A stretch of DNA of 64,000 nucleotides, taken from Proteiniclasticum aestuarii (lineage in GTDB: Bacteria > Bacillota > Clostridia > Clostridiales > Clostridiaceae). This document shows, one piece after another, positions 46,720 to 55,418 of this stretch. The stretch lies in contig NZ_JAFNJU010000001.1 in the NCBI RefSeq assembly GCF_017368455.1, forward strand, positions 496,001 through 560,000, read 5' to 3'. The translations under genes were made by a program, and so were the position numbers. The notes under the pieces are model-generated. The model searched no databases and had not been told where the DNA came from. It saw only the letters and a program-made list of their open reading frames with translations. The first letter of the stretch is position 1, and each line of letters opens with the position of its first letter.

Positions 46720-47415
46720 ATGGATAAACAGACGATACTCATCGTAGACGATGAAAAGGAAATCAGAGATCTGATAGAAATCTATCTGTCCAATGAAGGA
46801 TATGAGACCATAAAAGCCACCAACGGGGTGGAGGCACTGGAGGTCGTGGAGAAAAACCATGTGGATCTGATCATCCTGGACATCATGATGCCCAAAAAGG
46901 ATGGCATTCAAGCTTGCATGGAACTGAGAAAGACCAAGAACATGCCTGTCATCATGCTTTCCGCCAAGAGTCAGGACATGGACAAGATCATGGGATTGAC
47001 TTCAGGCGCAGATGATTACCTCACAAAGCCTTTCAATCCGCTGGAGCTCATTGCCCGAGTGAAATCCCAGCTGAGAAGATATTATACACTGAACTCTGAA
47101 CGGCCACGAAACGACAATGTCCTGACGCTGGATGACATCACCATCAACATCAATACCAGAGAAGTGAAGAAAGGCAATGACCTGATCAAGCTGACCAAGA
47201 CAGAATTCGATATGCTCGAATATATGACCAGGAATACAGGAATCGTTCTATCCGTGGAAAAGATCTACGAGAATGTATGGAAGGAAGAATTCCTGGAGTC
47301 TGAAAACACCGTCATGGTTCATATCAGAAAACTCAGAGAGAAAATCGAAGATGATCCGAGAAATCCTAGATACATCAAAACTGTTTGGGGAGTAGGATAT
47401 AAAGTTGAAAAATAG
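46720..47415 (+). CDS. OmpR/PhoB family response regulator, VanR-like
   Basis: 231 residues: receiver domain with the acidic pocket VDDE (about 10), phosphorylated aspartate in LIILDIMMP (about 53), SAK and the KPF lysine (about 105), then a winged-helix DNA-binding domain with LTKTEFDMLEYM and HIRKLREKIEDDPRNPRYIKT. The whole resembles VanR-type regulators, but there are no vanHAX genes, so a resistance role should not be assumed. Overlaps the kinase gene by 11 bases. Confidence 0.88.
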   Translation: MDKQTILIVDDEKEIRDLIEIYLSNEGYETIKATNGVEALEVVEKNHVDLIILDIMMPKKDGIQACMELRKTKNMPVIMLSAKSQDMDKIMGLTSGADDYLTKPFNPLELIARVKSQLRRYYTLNSERPRNDNVLTLDDITININTREVKKGNDLIKLTKTEFDMLEYMTRNTGIVLSVEKIYENVWKEEFLESENTVMVHIRKLREKIEDDPRNPRYIKTVWGVGYKVEK

Positions 47416-49027
47416 GCTCAAGAAACCAAGAAAACCCGTTGCGAAGAAGCCAGACAGCAGACTAGACCAGTTCTTTACCTCTCTGGACAACTTCATACGC
47501 GCAAAAATCAGCAGCAACATTCAGCTGGAGCTGATTTTTGCTGTTGCTTTTTGTCTGGTTTTAGCATTTCTCGCCTATAACATCACCTTCAACATGACCA
47601 GAAAAGTGACCTATCAGCAGTCCATTTCCTATGAACAGGGAATCGATGACATCTCCTCTTCTGCAGAGGACATTGCCGAACGGATGCTGAATGATCTGCG
47701 GTATAAGGAAGAAGAGGACATCACGGATGAAATGAGACAGAATGCGCGGTATCCCTCGGAAAACAATCCTGATTCCAAGCAGTTCGATATGCACACCGCC
47801 ATGGAAAATCTCATTGAAGATTTCTCCAGAACCAGTACACTGAAGGTTCTAGTCACGGATCTCTCCGGTAACATGATCTACAAGACTGAGAACGTCATGG
47901 AAAACTCCGTGGATATCTTCAATGTCATCAAGTCCGCTTACGACATTGATTTCTATCGCCGGGACAACATCGACAGTCAATCTGCCGGAGAGCTCGTCTT
48001 TGTGTATCCCATGAACTTTCTGAAGCGGGATATCTACCTGATCATCAAAGACACCCCCATCGCGGACATCCAGACCACACCCACTTACAGCTACAACAGC
48101 TCACTGGCCCTATTCATCGCATTTCTGTTTTTCATCTCGGGATTTCTGATTCTGACCAAAAACAAGATGGACTATATACAGGAACTCTCCAATACCGTCA
48201 GGATCATCTCCACCGGCAATCTGAAATACACCGCTCCTGTGAAAGGAAATGATGAACTCACCCATCTGGCCAAAAGCATCAACATCATGGCCAGGGACAT
48301 CGATCAGAAAATCGAAGAAGAGAGGAATCTGGAGAAGACAAAGCAGGAACTCATCACAAACGTGTCCCATGACCTGAGAACTCCGCTGACCTCCATCATC
48401 GGATATCTTGGACTTGCAAAATCCAAACGGATTTCACCCGAGCAGAAGGATGACTATATCGAAATCGCCTATTCCAAATCAGAAAGACTGAAGCAGCTGA
48501 TCAATGAGCTTTTCGAATATACGAAGCTCCAGAGCCCGGACAACAAGCCGAATTTCACTGCAGTGAATCTTGTGGACCTTCTGGACCAGCTCATTGAAGA
48601 AATGATTCCCATGGCGGAAGAGAAGGGACTGACCATCAGCAAGAACATCGCCACGAAGGATATCGTTCTCTATGCTGATGTCCCTCAGATTGTCAGGCTT
48701 TTTGAAAATCTGATTTCCAACGCCATCAAGTACTCGCACACGGATGAACCGATTCTACTTTCCGTCAAGGGACTCGATGCAAGCAGCTTTGCGACGGTGA
48801 CTCTGGAGAATGCCATCGATGAAATCAGTGATGAAGAGATCACCAGAATGTTTGAACGATTTTACCGTCTCGAGAAGTCCCGTTCCAGCGAAACCGGCGG
48901 AAGCGGCCTGGGCCTGGCAATTTCGGAAAGCATCGTCCATATGCACGGTGGTCAGATTTATGCGGAGAAGATCAGCGAAAACAGAATCTCCATTACGGTG
49001 AAACTGCCTATTCTTACCAGTTCCTAA
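47405..49027 (+). CDS. Sensor histidine kinase, VanS-like
   Basis: 540 residues. Two transmembrane segments (about 41-60 and 235-254) enclose a 175-residue extracytoplasmic sensor domain, followed by HAMP (about 255-310), the phosphoacceptor box NVSHDLRTPLTS (about 320) and an ATPase domain with NLISNAIKYS, ETGGSGLGLAI. Start is TTG at 47405, overlapping the end of the regulator gene, with AGGA about 7 bases upstream. Signal is unknown; the neighbours (PBP, DUF membrane protein) suggest envelope sensing, an inference from context. Confidence 0.88.
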   Translation: MKNRLKKPRKPVAKKPDSRLDQFFTSLDNFIRAKISSNIQLELIFAVAFCLVLAFLAYNITFNMTRKVTYQQSISYEQGIDDISSSAEDIAERMLNDLRYKEEEDITDEMRQNARYPSENNPDSKQFDMHTAMENLIEDFSRTSTLKVLVTDLSGNMIYKTENVMENSVDIFNVIKSAYDIDFYRRDNIDSQSAGELVFVYPMNFLKRDIYLIIKDTPIADIQTTPTYSYNSSLALFIAFLFFISGFLILTKNKMDYIQELSNTVRIISTGNLKYTAPVKGNDELTHLAKSINIMARDIDQKIEEERNLEKTKQELITNVSHDLRTPLTSIIGYLGLAKSKRISPEQKDDYIEIAYSKSERLKQLINELFEYTKLQSPDNKPNFTAVNLVDLLDQLIEEMIPMAEEKGLTISKNIATKDIVLYADVPQIVRLFENLISNAIKYSHTDEPILLSVKGLDASSFATVTLENAIDEISDEEITRMFERFYRLEKSRSSETGGSGLGLAISESIVHMHGGQIYAEKISENRISITVKLPILTSS

Positions 49028-49152
49028 GAGAATTTGCGCATTTTCTTTATGTTTTACGCAAATCATAATATAATACAAGTATTGATTCACTTAGTCACAG
49101 AAGCTGATCTAGAACTAGTGAGCATAAATACACTCAGCGGAGGCATTATTAC

Positions 49153-50280
49153 ATGAATATTGTTAAAGGAATTTTCAACAAGAAGTTTATATTTTTCTAC
49201 AGCTTCCTGTTGCTGTTAATTGTATTCCTATACTTTAACAACCGGTACGATAAGGCAGAAATCACATATGCCATTATCTACATTATTTTCGGAATGATGA
49301 TATCCCTTTTCTATATTCTGAAAGACTACATCTATTCACCTGATCGAATGAATTATAAGCAGGTCATTATGGAAGATGCACTTTTCAATCATAAAGGGGA
49401 AATCATCGAGGAATTTGAAGCTTATCCACTCTATCGTGAATTTGTGACCTTTCACCTGAACAGAACATCGGAAGATCCATACAGCGATACCGTCACTTCC
49501 ATTCAGGCAGTGAAATACATGAAGAACAAAATGGTCGATTCCCTGTTCATCCCCATCGACCCGAAGGATCCGCTTCTCAAGAAATACAGCCTCACACTGA
49601 ACCAGGCTGTGGGCCGTTTCCTGAGATATGCAGGCGATCTGCCCATCATCATTTATAATCAGCCCTTCACCCATACCTATCTGAACATCAAACTGGACAA
49701 AGAAGTGCATATCTCCTTCATCGATGCCATGAAAATGAGCAAGGATCTATACGGAATCACAAACAAACCCCTAGAGCACATCCAGAAGTATCTGAGATTG
49801 TATAATCTCGGAAACGATCCAGTGGCAGGGGCAAAAGTCATAGGAGCCATATATCTGGACTACATCTACACTGTATCAAAATATAGAACCAGGCAGGCAA
49901 GAATCATGGCCAGAAAAGGTCAGAAAATGACAGCGCAGCCTTTACCTGAAAGAGCACCGGAAAAAATCCGCCTGACTTCCTCTGATAAGGAATCAGAAGT
50001 CAGTGCACCCGTAAGAACTCATGCAGCTTCTGAAACTGCGAGCGTTGAGAAAAGAGTGAGAGAAGATTCCTCCTTCAGCTTTGATACAAAAGTACCTGAA
50101 GAAGAGAAAAGGATCATTCCGCACAAAGATGCTGCAGAAGAAAAAGATGTGAAAGAGAAACTGAGCCAGATGACAAGCAGCATATCACACAAGGTCGCAG
50201 ACAGCATCACAGCCTTCAGAAAAGTGTTCCAGAGCAAGGAAGAAACGCATAAGGATAAAAAGCCTAATTCCAGAGACTGA
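49153..50280 (+). CDS. Membrane-anchored protein with possible inactive DnaQ-like exonuclease fold
   Basis: 375 residues. Two N-terminal transmembrane helices (about 9-28 and 37-57), a soluble domain (about 65-245), then a long charged, low-complexity tail (about 255-375) rich in Lys, Glu and Ser. The central domain has the pattern of a DEDDh exonuclease (strand, FLRYAGDLPIIIYNQPFTHTYL, DAMKMSKDLYG, a short helical middle, then DPVAGAKVIGAIYLDYI), but the catalytic acidic residues and the HNxxFD box are not preserved (YNQPFT). This relation is my inference from pattern, not from a search. Not recognised as a named family. GGAGG precedes the ATG. Confidence 0.5.
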   Translation: MNIVKGIFNKKFIFFYSFLLLLIVFLYFNNRYDKAEITYAIIYIIFGMMISLFYILKDYIYSPDRMNYKQVIMEDALFNHKGEIIEEFEAYPLYREFVTFHLNRTSEDPYSDTVTSIQAVKYMKNKMVDSLFIPIDPKDPLLKKYSLTLNQAVGRFLRYAGDLPIIIYNQPFTHTYLNIKLDKEVHISFIDAMKMSKDLYGITNKPLEHIQKYLRLYNLGNDPVAGAKVIGAIYLDYIYTVSKYRTRQARIMARKGQKMTAQPLPERAPEKIRLTSSDKESEVSAPVRTHAASETASVEKRVREDSSFSFDTKVPEEEKRIIPHKDAAEEKDVKEKLSQMTSSISHKVADSITAFRKVFQSKEETHKDKKPNSRD

Positions 50281-50296
50281 TAAAGGTGGTGAAACC

Positions 50297-50569
50297 ATGA
50301 AACGTTACTTGATTATCTTTACCGGACGCGTGCAAGGAGTTGGATTCAGATACCATACTTATGAGCTGGCGCAGTCACTGGGTCTCACCGGAAAGGTAAG
50401 AAATCTCATGAATGGAGATGTGGAAGTGGAAGTTCAGGGCTCGGATGAAGCATTCAACAAATTCCTTGGAGGAATCCTCAAAGGAAACGGATTCATCAAG
50501 GTCGCAGATTACTCGATGAAAGAAATTCCTGTTGTCCCTTCAGAGAAATCCTACAAAATCACCGGATAG
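50297..50569 (+). CDS. acyP: Acylphosphatase
   Basis: Small enzyme (90 residues) that hydrolyses acylphosphates. The catalytic arginine is in GRVQGVGFRYHTYE (about 12-25) and the catalytic asparagine in VRNLMNGDVEVEVQG (about 38-52), the complete family signature. Lies 16 bases after the membrane protein gene on the same strand, so probably cotranscribed. Confidence 0.95.
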   Translation: MKRYLIIFTGRVQGVGFRYHTYELAQSLGLTGKVRNLMNGDVEVEVQGSDEAFNKFLGGILKGNGFIKVADYSMKEIPVVPSEKSYKITG

Positions 50570-50581
50570 CATGACAACTTT

Positions 50582-50608
50582 AAGCGCTCTGTAACGGAGT
50601 GCTTTTTT
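50582..50608 (+). terminator. acyP terminator
   Basis: Stem AAGCGCTC / GGAGTGCTT around TGTAAC with T6. Confidence 0.78.
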
Positions 50609-50692
50609 CTTGTCCTGCTCCAGCTGGAAGATCTGCATTCGCTGCGATATAATAGACTCAGGACTTTCAAAATAATGAGAAGAGGTGTTTAT

Positions 50693-50935
50693 ATGGATAA
50701 CCCGATCAAGGGAGGCAGTGAGCCTGTCCTGGTTGAACTGAAAGCAGGAAAAAGCATATGGTGGTGCGCCTGCGGCAGAAGTGAGCTGCAGCCTTTCTGT
50801 GACGGCAGTCACAAAGGCACAACGGACATCATGCCTTTGCTCTTTACGCCCGACAAAGATGAAGTCGTCTATCTCTGCACCTGCAAGAAGACAAAAACCC
50901 CTCCCTACTGCGACGGTTCTCATCTTGAATACTGA
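50693..50935 (+). CDS. Tandem CDGSH iron-sulfur domain protein
   Basis: 80 residues with two CDGSH motifs: CACGRSELQPFCDGSH and CTCKKTKTPPYCDGSH. Each provides the three cysteines and one histidine that hold a 2Fe-2S cluster in mitoNEET-type proteins; tandem forms are known in bacteria. Likely electron transfer or iron/redox handling, with no more exact role supported. ATG 50693 is chosen because AGAGGTG spaces 6 bases from it; the earlier in-frame ATG lacks a ribosome site. A TATAAT box lies about 40 bases upstream (50648-50653). Confidence 0.92.
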   Translation: MDNPIKGGSEPVLVELKAGKSIWWCACGRSELQPFCDGSHKGTTDIMPLLFTPDKDEVVYLCTCKKTKTPPYCDGSHLEY

Positions 50936-51109
50936 TCATCTATGGCAAGATAAGGAACATCTTTTGATGTTTCTTTTTCATTGCATCCCATCATCTTTTG
51001 CTATGCACACCCTATGATATAGTTACAGAAATAACAATAATTGATTTTAGGGGTATTCAATTTGTGTATTTCACGTTATAATAATTCGGTAAGGCTTAAT
51101 GAATATTGA

Positions 51110-51285
51110 AATTTCAAGTTATTGAAATAGCGCCAGAACCTATGGGTACATAGGTTGACGAGGACGAAGTTATCGAAAATTCGGCGGATGCTTCGCGGTA
51201 TACACTACCGATAAATGTCAGGAGAAATACAGGAAGTGATTCCTGGGACAATCCTGCAGGGTGTATTAAGCCTTCCTAATAATAA
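51110..51285 (+). ncRNA. glmS ribozyme (GlcN6P-responsive self-cleaving RNA)
   Basis: The cleavage context GAAATA|GCGCCAGAAC (G at 51130), the pairing element CCTATGGGTACATAGG, GACGAGGACGAAGTTATCGAA, TTCGGCGGATGCTTCG and a downstream CAGGAAG...TTCCTG stem match the glmS ribozyme in order and spacing. It lies immediately before the glmS ribosome site. In the presence of glucosamine-6-phosphate it cleaves its own mRNA and lowers GlmS. A TATAAT box is at 51077-51082. The 170 bases before it (50936-51076) hold no recognised element. Confidence 0.96.
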
Positions 51286-51305
51286 TTTAGAGAGGGTGTT
51301 TTTTT

Positions 51306-53132
51306 ATGTGTGGAATTGTAGGTTATCTTGGTAACAGAGACGTTGTGGAGGTACTCATCAGCGGTCTTTCAAGGCTGGAGTACAGAGGATATGACTCTGC
51401 AGGAATTTCTGTTATGGAAAATGGAACTGTCTCCATTGTCAAAGCGCAAGGGAGACTAAGGAATCTGGAGGAAAAACTGAGCAGCGGCAGCCTGAAAGGT
51501 CAGATGGGTATCGGTCATACACGCTGGGCTACCCATGGTGCTCCTTCCGATGAGAACTCCCATCCCCATAACAGCAACAACAACAGAATTTCTGTTGTCC
51601 ATAACGGAATCATCGAGAACTACATGGAACTGAAAGACAAGCTGGTGAAACTCGGATATGAATTCCTTTCCGATACAGATACGGAAGTAATTCCTAATCT
51701 CATTGATTTTCACTACAACGGAGACCTCCTTGAGGCGGTCAGAGAGACCACCAAGGAACTTAAGGGCAGCTATGCTCTGGGTGTACTCTCCATTGATGAA
51801 CCAGACAGAATCGTAGCAACAAGAAAAGACAGCCCCCTGGTTGTCGGATTAGGCGAGGGTGAATACTTCATCGCATCCGATGTACCAGCTGTGCTGAACT
51901 ATACAAAGGAATTCGTCTATCTCAATGATGGCGAGTTCGCAGTGCTGACAAAGGATGATCTTTCCTTCTACACCAATGAAGGTGAGAAAGTGGAAAGAGA
52001 AAGCACGGAAATCACATGGAGTGCTGAGTCTGCTGAAAAAGGCGGCTATGCACACTTCACCATCAAGGAAATCTACGAGCAGCCTAAGGCGCTGAAAGAC
52101 ACCATGACTTCAAGAATCATTCCAGGAGAGAAAATCAGACTGGATGACATCCATATCAGCAAAGACATGCTCACAAATTACTCCAGAATCTACATCGTAG
52201 CCTGTGGAACTGCCTACCATGCAGGTCTCATCGGTAAAGTCGCCATCGAAAATCTGGCCAGAATCCCCGTGGAAGTGGATGTGGCATCAGAGTTCCGATA
52301 CAGAAATCCGATCATAGATCATAAAACACTGCTGATCACCATCAGTCAGTCCGGTGAAACCGCAGATACGCTGGCGGTTCTGAGAGAATCTCAGACCAAG
52401 GGTGCCAGAGTCATCGCCATCACCAACGTGGTGGGAAGTTCCATTGCCCGTGAAGCGGATGATGTCTTCTATACCTGGGCAGGACCCGAAATCGGCGTAG
52501 CTTCAACCAAAGCCTACCTGACGATGCTCGTGGCGGTATACAGCATTGCCCTTCACTTTGCAGAGCTTCTGGGTACAGAAGAGACTTCCTATCTCGAAGA
52601 GATCAAAAAGGAAATGCTTACCCTTCCAGAGAAGGTTGCCAAGATTCTGAAAGATACAACTAAAATTGAACACTTTGCAGATAAAATCCATGGTGAAAAA
52701 GACGTCTTCTATCTGGGAAGAGGTCTGGATTATCAGATCGCTGTGGAAGCTTCTCTGAAGCTGAAAGAGCTCTCCTACATTCACTCCGAAGCCTATCCCG
52801 GCGGAGAGCTGAAGCATGGATCCATAGCCCTCATCGAGGAAGGTATTTCCGTCATCACTTCTCTGACACAGAGAGAGCTCTTCGAGAAAATGCAGAGCAA
52901 CATCAAGGAAGTGGTTTCCAGAGGTGCCAAAGTCATGGCCATCACGTACGAGGACAACAAGGACGTGGAGAAGTACTCTGATGAAGTGATCTATATTCCA
53001 AATACCATGGACATCATCGCACCGATCCTTGCCGTAGTGCCTACCCAGCTTCTGGCCTACTACGTTTCACTCTACAAGGGTCTGGATGTGGATAAGCCAA
53101 GAAACCTGGCCAAGTCCGTAACAGTAGAATAA
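51306..53132 (+). CDS. glmS: Glutamine-fructose-6-phosphate aminotransferase
   Basis: First committed enzyme of UDP-GlcNAc synthesis, making glucosamine-6-phosphate from fructose-6-phosphate and glutamine. The 608 residues begin with the catalytic cysteine of the glutaminase domain (MCGIVGYLG) and have GHTRWATHG, then two SIS sugar-isomerase domains (SQSGETADT about 350; SEAYPGGELKHG about 495), ending KSVTVE as usual. Expression is under the ribozyme. GAGAGGGTG is the ribosome site. Confidence 0.97.
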   Translation: MCGIVGYLGNRDVVEVLISGLSRLEYRGYDSAGISVMENGTVSIVKAQGRLRNLEEKLSSGSLKGQMGIGHTRWATHGAPSDENSHPHNSNNNRISVVHNGIIENYMELKDKLVKLGYEFLSDTDTEVIPNLIDFHYNGDLLEAVRETTKELKGSYALGVLSIDEPDRIVATRKDSPLVVGLGEGEYFIASDVPAVLNYTKEFVYLNDGEFAVLTKDDLSFYTNEGEKVERESTEITWSAESAEKGGYAHFTIKEIYEQPKALKDTMTSRIIPGEKIRLDDIHISKDMLTNYSRIYIVACGTAYHAGLIGKVAIENLARIPVEVDVASEFRYRNPIIDHKTLLITISQSGETADTLAVLRESQTKGARVIAITNVVGSSIAREADDVFYTWAGPEIGVASTKAYLTMLVAVYSIALHFAELLGTEETSYLEEIKKEMLTLPEKVAKILKDTTKIEHFADKIHGEKDVFYLGRGLDYQIAVEASLKLKELSYIHSEAYPGGELKHGSIALIEEGISVITSLTQRELFEKMQSNIKEVVSRGAKVMAITYEDNKDVEKYSDEVIYIPNTMDIIAPILAVVPTQLLAYYVSLYKGLDVDKPRNLAKSVTVE

Positions 53133-53148
53133 ACAAGAAGCAACGATA

Positions 53149-53174
53149 AAGGCCCTCAGCAAGTGAGGGCCTTA
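53149..53174 (+). terminator. glmS terminator
   Basis: Perfect stem AAGGCCCTCA / TGAGGGCCTT (loop GCAAG) followed by an AT-rich tail. Confidence 0.8.
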
Positions 53175-53234
53175 CTTATATCCTTTTTTTTGCTGCGCAA
53201 TGGTTTATGATCCTTGGCTGTAAGATTCATTTCT

Positions 53235-54659
53235 TTATCGGATTCTGATATATTTCCATTTATTCGTTCTGAACCTGCCGTAAACGAACAGATACCGGAT
53301 GAACTGGTCTGCCAGCACCGCCATCCAGGCCCCCACGAGACCGAATCCCATGATGTTCACAAAGATGTGAGCAAGGATGACTCGGAATCCGAAGACCCCG
53401 ATAAAAGTAGCTACAAGTGGCCAGAGCGTATCGCCTGCTCCACGAAGAGCACCGGCAAGAATCAGTTGAGAAGACTGGAAAGGCTGAACCAGAGCAATGA
53501 TTTTAAGGGCTCTGGAGGCATTCTCAATGATGACAGGATCATTGGTATAGAGCCCCACAATCCAAGGGCCGAAAAAGAAGAAGATCACCGCCATGAATGT
53601 GGAGATCATGGATCCGATTTTTCTGGTTTCCTTGGCATATTTTTCCGCAACGCTGAGGTTCTGCGCCCCCAAGGAACGCCCTACCATAGAGGAGGCTGCG
53701 ATGCCAAAAGCCTGTCCCGGCTGAAAAGACAGCCCCAGGATGCTGAGGGCGATCTGATGCGATGCATAGACCACCGTACCCAGTCCGGCAACAATTCTCA
53801 CAAACAGAAGCACGCCGATTCTAAGGGCTAGAGATTCCAGAGACGCGGGTATCCCGACCCTTATGAGATTCTGAATCACCGTCTTGTTGTATTTGAACTT
53901 CTTTCTGAAATCCACTTTAAGTGGACTATCTTTTCGTACAATGTATCGGAGCATGAGCACACTGGCCACCACGTGGGAAAATGCAGTGGAAACAGCCGCA
54001 CCTGTGACACCCAGTTCCGGAAAGAACAGAAGGCCGTAGATCAGGAGCGCGTTCCCCACCACATTCATGGAGTTCACTCTGATGTTGATCTTCATGGGCG
54101 CTTTGGTCTCTCCTATACCTCGCAAGGCAGCTGTAATGGACATGTTAAAGCTCTGGAAAAGATACCCGACCATAATGATTTTGAAGTAGATTCTTCCCGC
54201 GTCAATGGTGTCTGCCTGAGCGCCCATAAACCTCATGATTTCATCTGTAAAGGTCAGTCCGAATGTGGACAGAGGTATAGCGAGGAGAAACAGATTCAGA
54301 AGAATCACATGCTTCAGAACCGAATCCACTCTATGGGGCTGCTTCGCCCCCACATACCTGGCGATCATGGCAGTGCCTCCCACATTCAGCGCCTGCGCCA
54401 GAGACAGTCCGATGAACATGGGCTGATTGGTGATACCCACCGCCGCAACGGATGCTGCTGCCAGCGCCTTATCCGCAATCCATCCAAGCATCATCATATC
54501 CACCATACCGAAAAGCGAGCTCATGAGAAGCTCCGTCAGAATCGGCCATGCCAGGTGCAGCACATCATATCTTATGGGGTTTTTGACGAAGGAAAAGAAA
54601 TCCTTCTTTTCCTTCGTCTTTCTACTTTCCTCTTCCAGTTTTTCCTTTTCTTCCATCAT
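53235..54659 (-). CDS. MATE family efflux transporter
   Basis: 474-residue polytopic membrane protein, about 12 helices. Family-like segments are SLFGMVDMMMLGWI, VGAKQPHRV, AALRGIGETKAPM and LRGAGDTLWPLVATF. The N-terminal cytoplasmic extension (about 1-28) is unusually Glu/Lys-rich. It differs clearly from the MATE protein at 2025-3386, so the two are not recent duplicates. Monocistronic. Substrate unknown. Confidence 0.87.
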   Translation of the reverse strand: MMEEKEKLEEESRKTKEKKDFFSFVKNPIRYDVLHLAWPILTELLMSSLFGMVDMMMLGWIADKALAAASVAAVGITNQPMFIGLSLAQALNVGGTAMIARYVGAKQPHRVDSVLKHVILLNLFLLAIPLSTFGLTFTDEIMRFMGAQADTIDAGRIYFKIIMVGYLFQSFNMSITAALRGIGETKAPMKINIRVNSMNVVGNALLIYGLLFFPELGVTGAAVSTAFSHVVASVLMLRYIVRKDSPLKVDFRKKFKYNKTVIQNLIRVGIPASLESLALRIGVLLFVRIVAGLGTVVYASHQIALSILGLSFQPGQAFGIAASSMVGRSLGAQNLSVAEKYAKETRKIGSMISTFMAVIFFFFGPWIVGLYTNDPVIIENASRALKIIALVQPFQSSQLILAGALRGAGDTLWPLVATFIGVFGFRVILAHIFVNIMGFGLVGAWMAVLADQFIRYLFVYGRFRTNKWKYIRIR

Positions 54660-54849
54660 TTTCTATACTTCCTTATTCCTTCTTACTTTTCATGATTTCC
54701 ATAAAACCTAAATTACATTATAGCATATTGAGAAAAGCTTTCTGAATTACCCAATACACATGATTTCAGGAAGCGTCAGATTTGGCGTTCAGGAAAAGAG
54801 GAAACCTACATAAATCTCATTCAATGAATGGTGTCTGCAGAAAATGAAT

Positions 54850-54871
54850 GACCGATGATTGCTCATCGGTC
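54850..54871 (-). terminator. Terminator of the DUF3867-like gene
   Basis: Perfect stem GACCGATGA / TCATCGGTC with a 4-base loop; CATTCATTTT follows on the minus strand. Confidence 0.75.
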
Positions 54872-54878
54872 AACTGAT

Positions 54879-55415
54879 CTAATAATCATATTCTCTGTAA
54901 TTTTCACTGATTCGTATCTGAAGCGTCGCATCATCCTGAAGCTTCTTATAGGATACCAGAAACTCGTTCAGTTCATTATCGGCAAGATCCACCTGCTTTT
55001 CGGAGGTGATCACGACAATGGTCTTATTGAGGAAAACCGTCAGCTCATTTCTTTCATTTCTGATTTCATAGTGGAAACCCGAGTATTCTTTGAGTTTCCC
55101 CTTGTATTTATCCATGAAACCAAGCTGCTTGCGATACTTCTGATAGTCTTCGTTATTCGTCAGATTGTACTGGGACTGGATATCCTCCATGGATACGCCA
55201 TAACGTTCCATAAGTCTGGTCTGGATTTCCATGAACTTCTCATAGGAAATGCTGTTCTTTTCCATGTACTCCATAATGGCTTTATTGATGGATGCGATGG
55301 TCTGTTTTCCAGTTCCCATCTCTCCATACAGATTGAAGATATAGGCTTCAAAATCATCTATATCCTTATCTCTCACCTTATTCTTAAGGTCATTGAAATC
55401 AATGACATCACTCAA
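54879..55415 (-). CDS. DUF3867-like protein of unknown function
   Basis: A 178-residue, predicted cytoplasmic, mostly helical protein, rich in Asp/Glu/Lys, starting MSDVIDFNDLKNKVRDKD. It resembles the clostridial DUF3867 family as I recall it; no function is known. It lies 3 bases after the FAD-oxidoreductase gene and is probably cotranscribed, which gives no clear functional hint. No catalytic motif is visible. Confidence 0.6.
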   Translation of the reverse strand: MSDVIDFNDLKNKVRDKDIDDFEAYIFNLYGEMGTGKQTIASINKAIMEYMEKNSISYEKFMEIQTRLMERYGVSMEDIQSQYNLTNNEDYQKYRKQLGFMDKYKGKLKEYSGFHYEIRNERNELTVFLNKTIVVITSEKQVDLADNELNEFLVSYKKLQDDATLQIRISENYREYDY

Positions 55416-55418
55416 AGT

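Noticed and set aside
46720..49027. Vancomycin resistance operon
   Set aside because: Only VanR/VanS-like regulator and kinase are present; no vanH, ligase or vanX gene follows.
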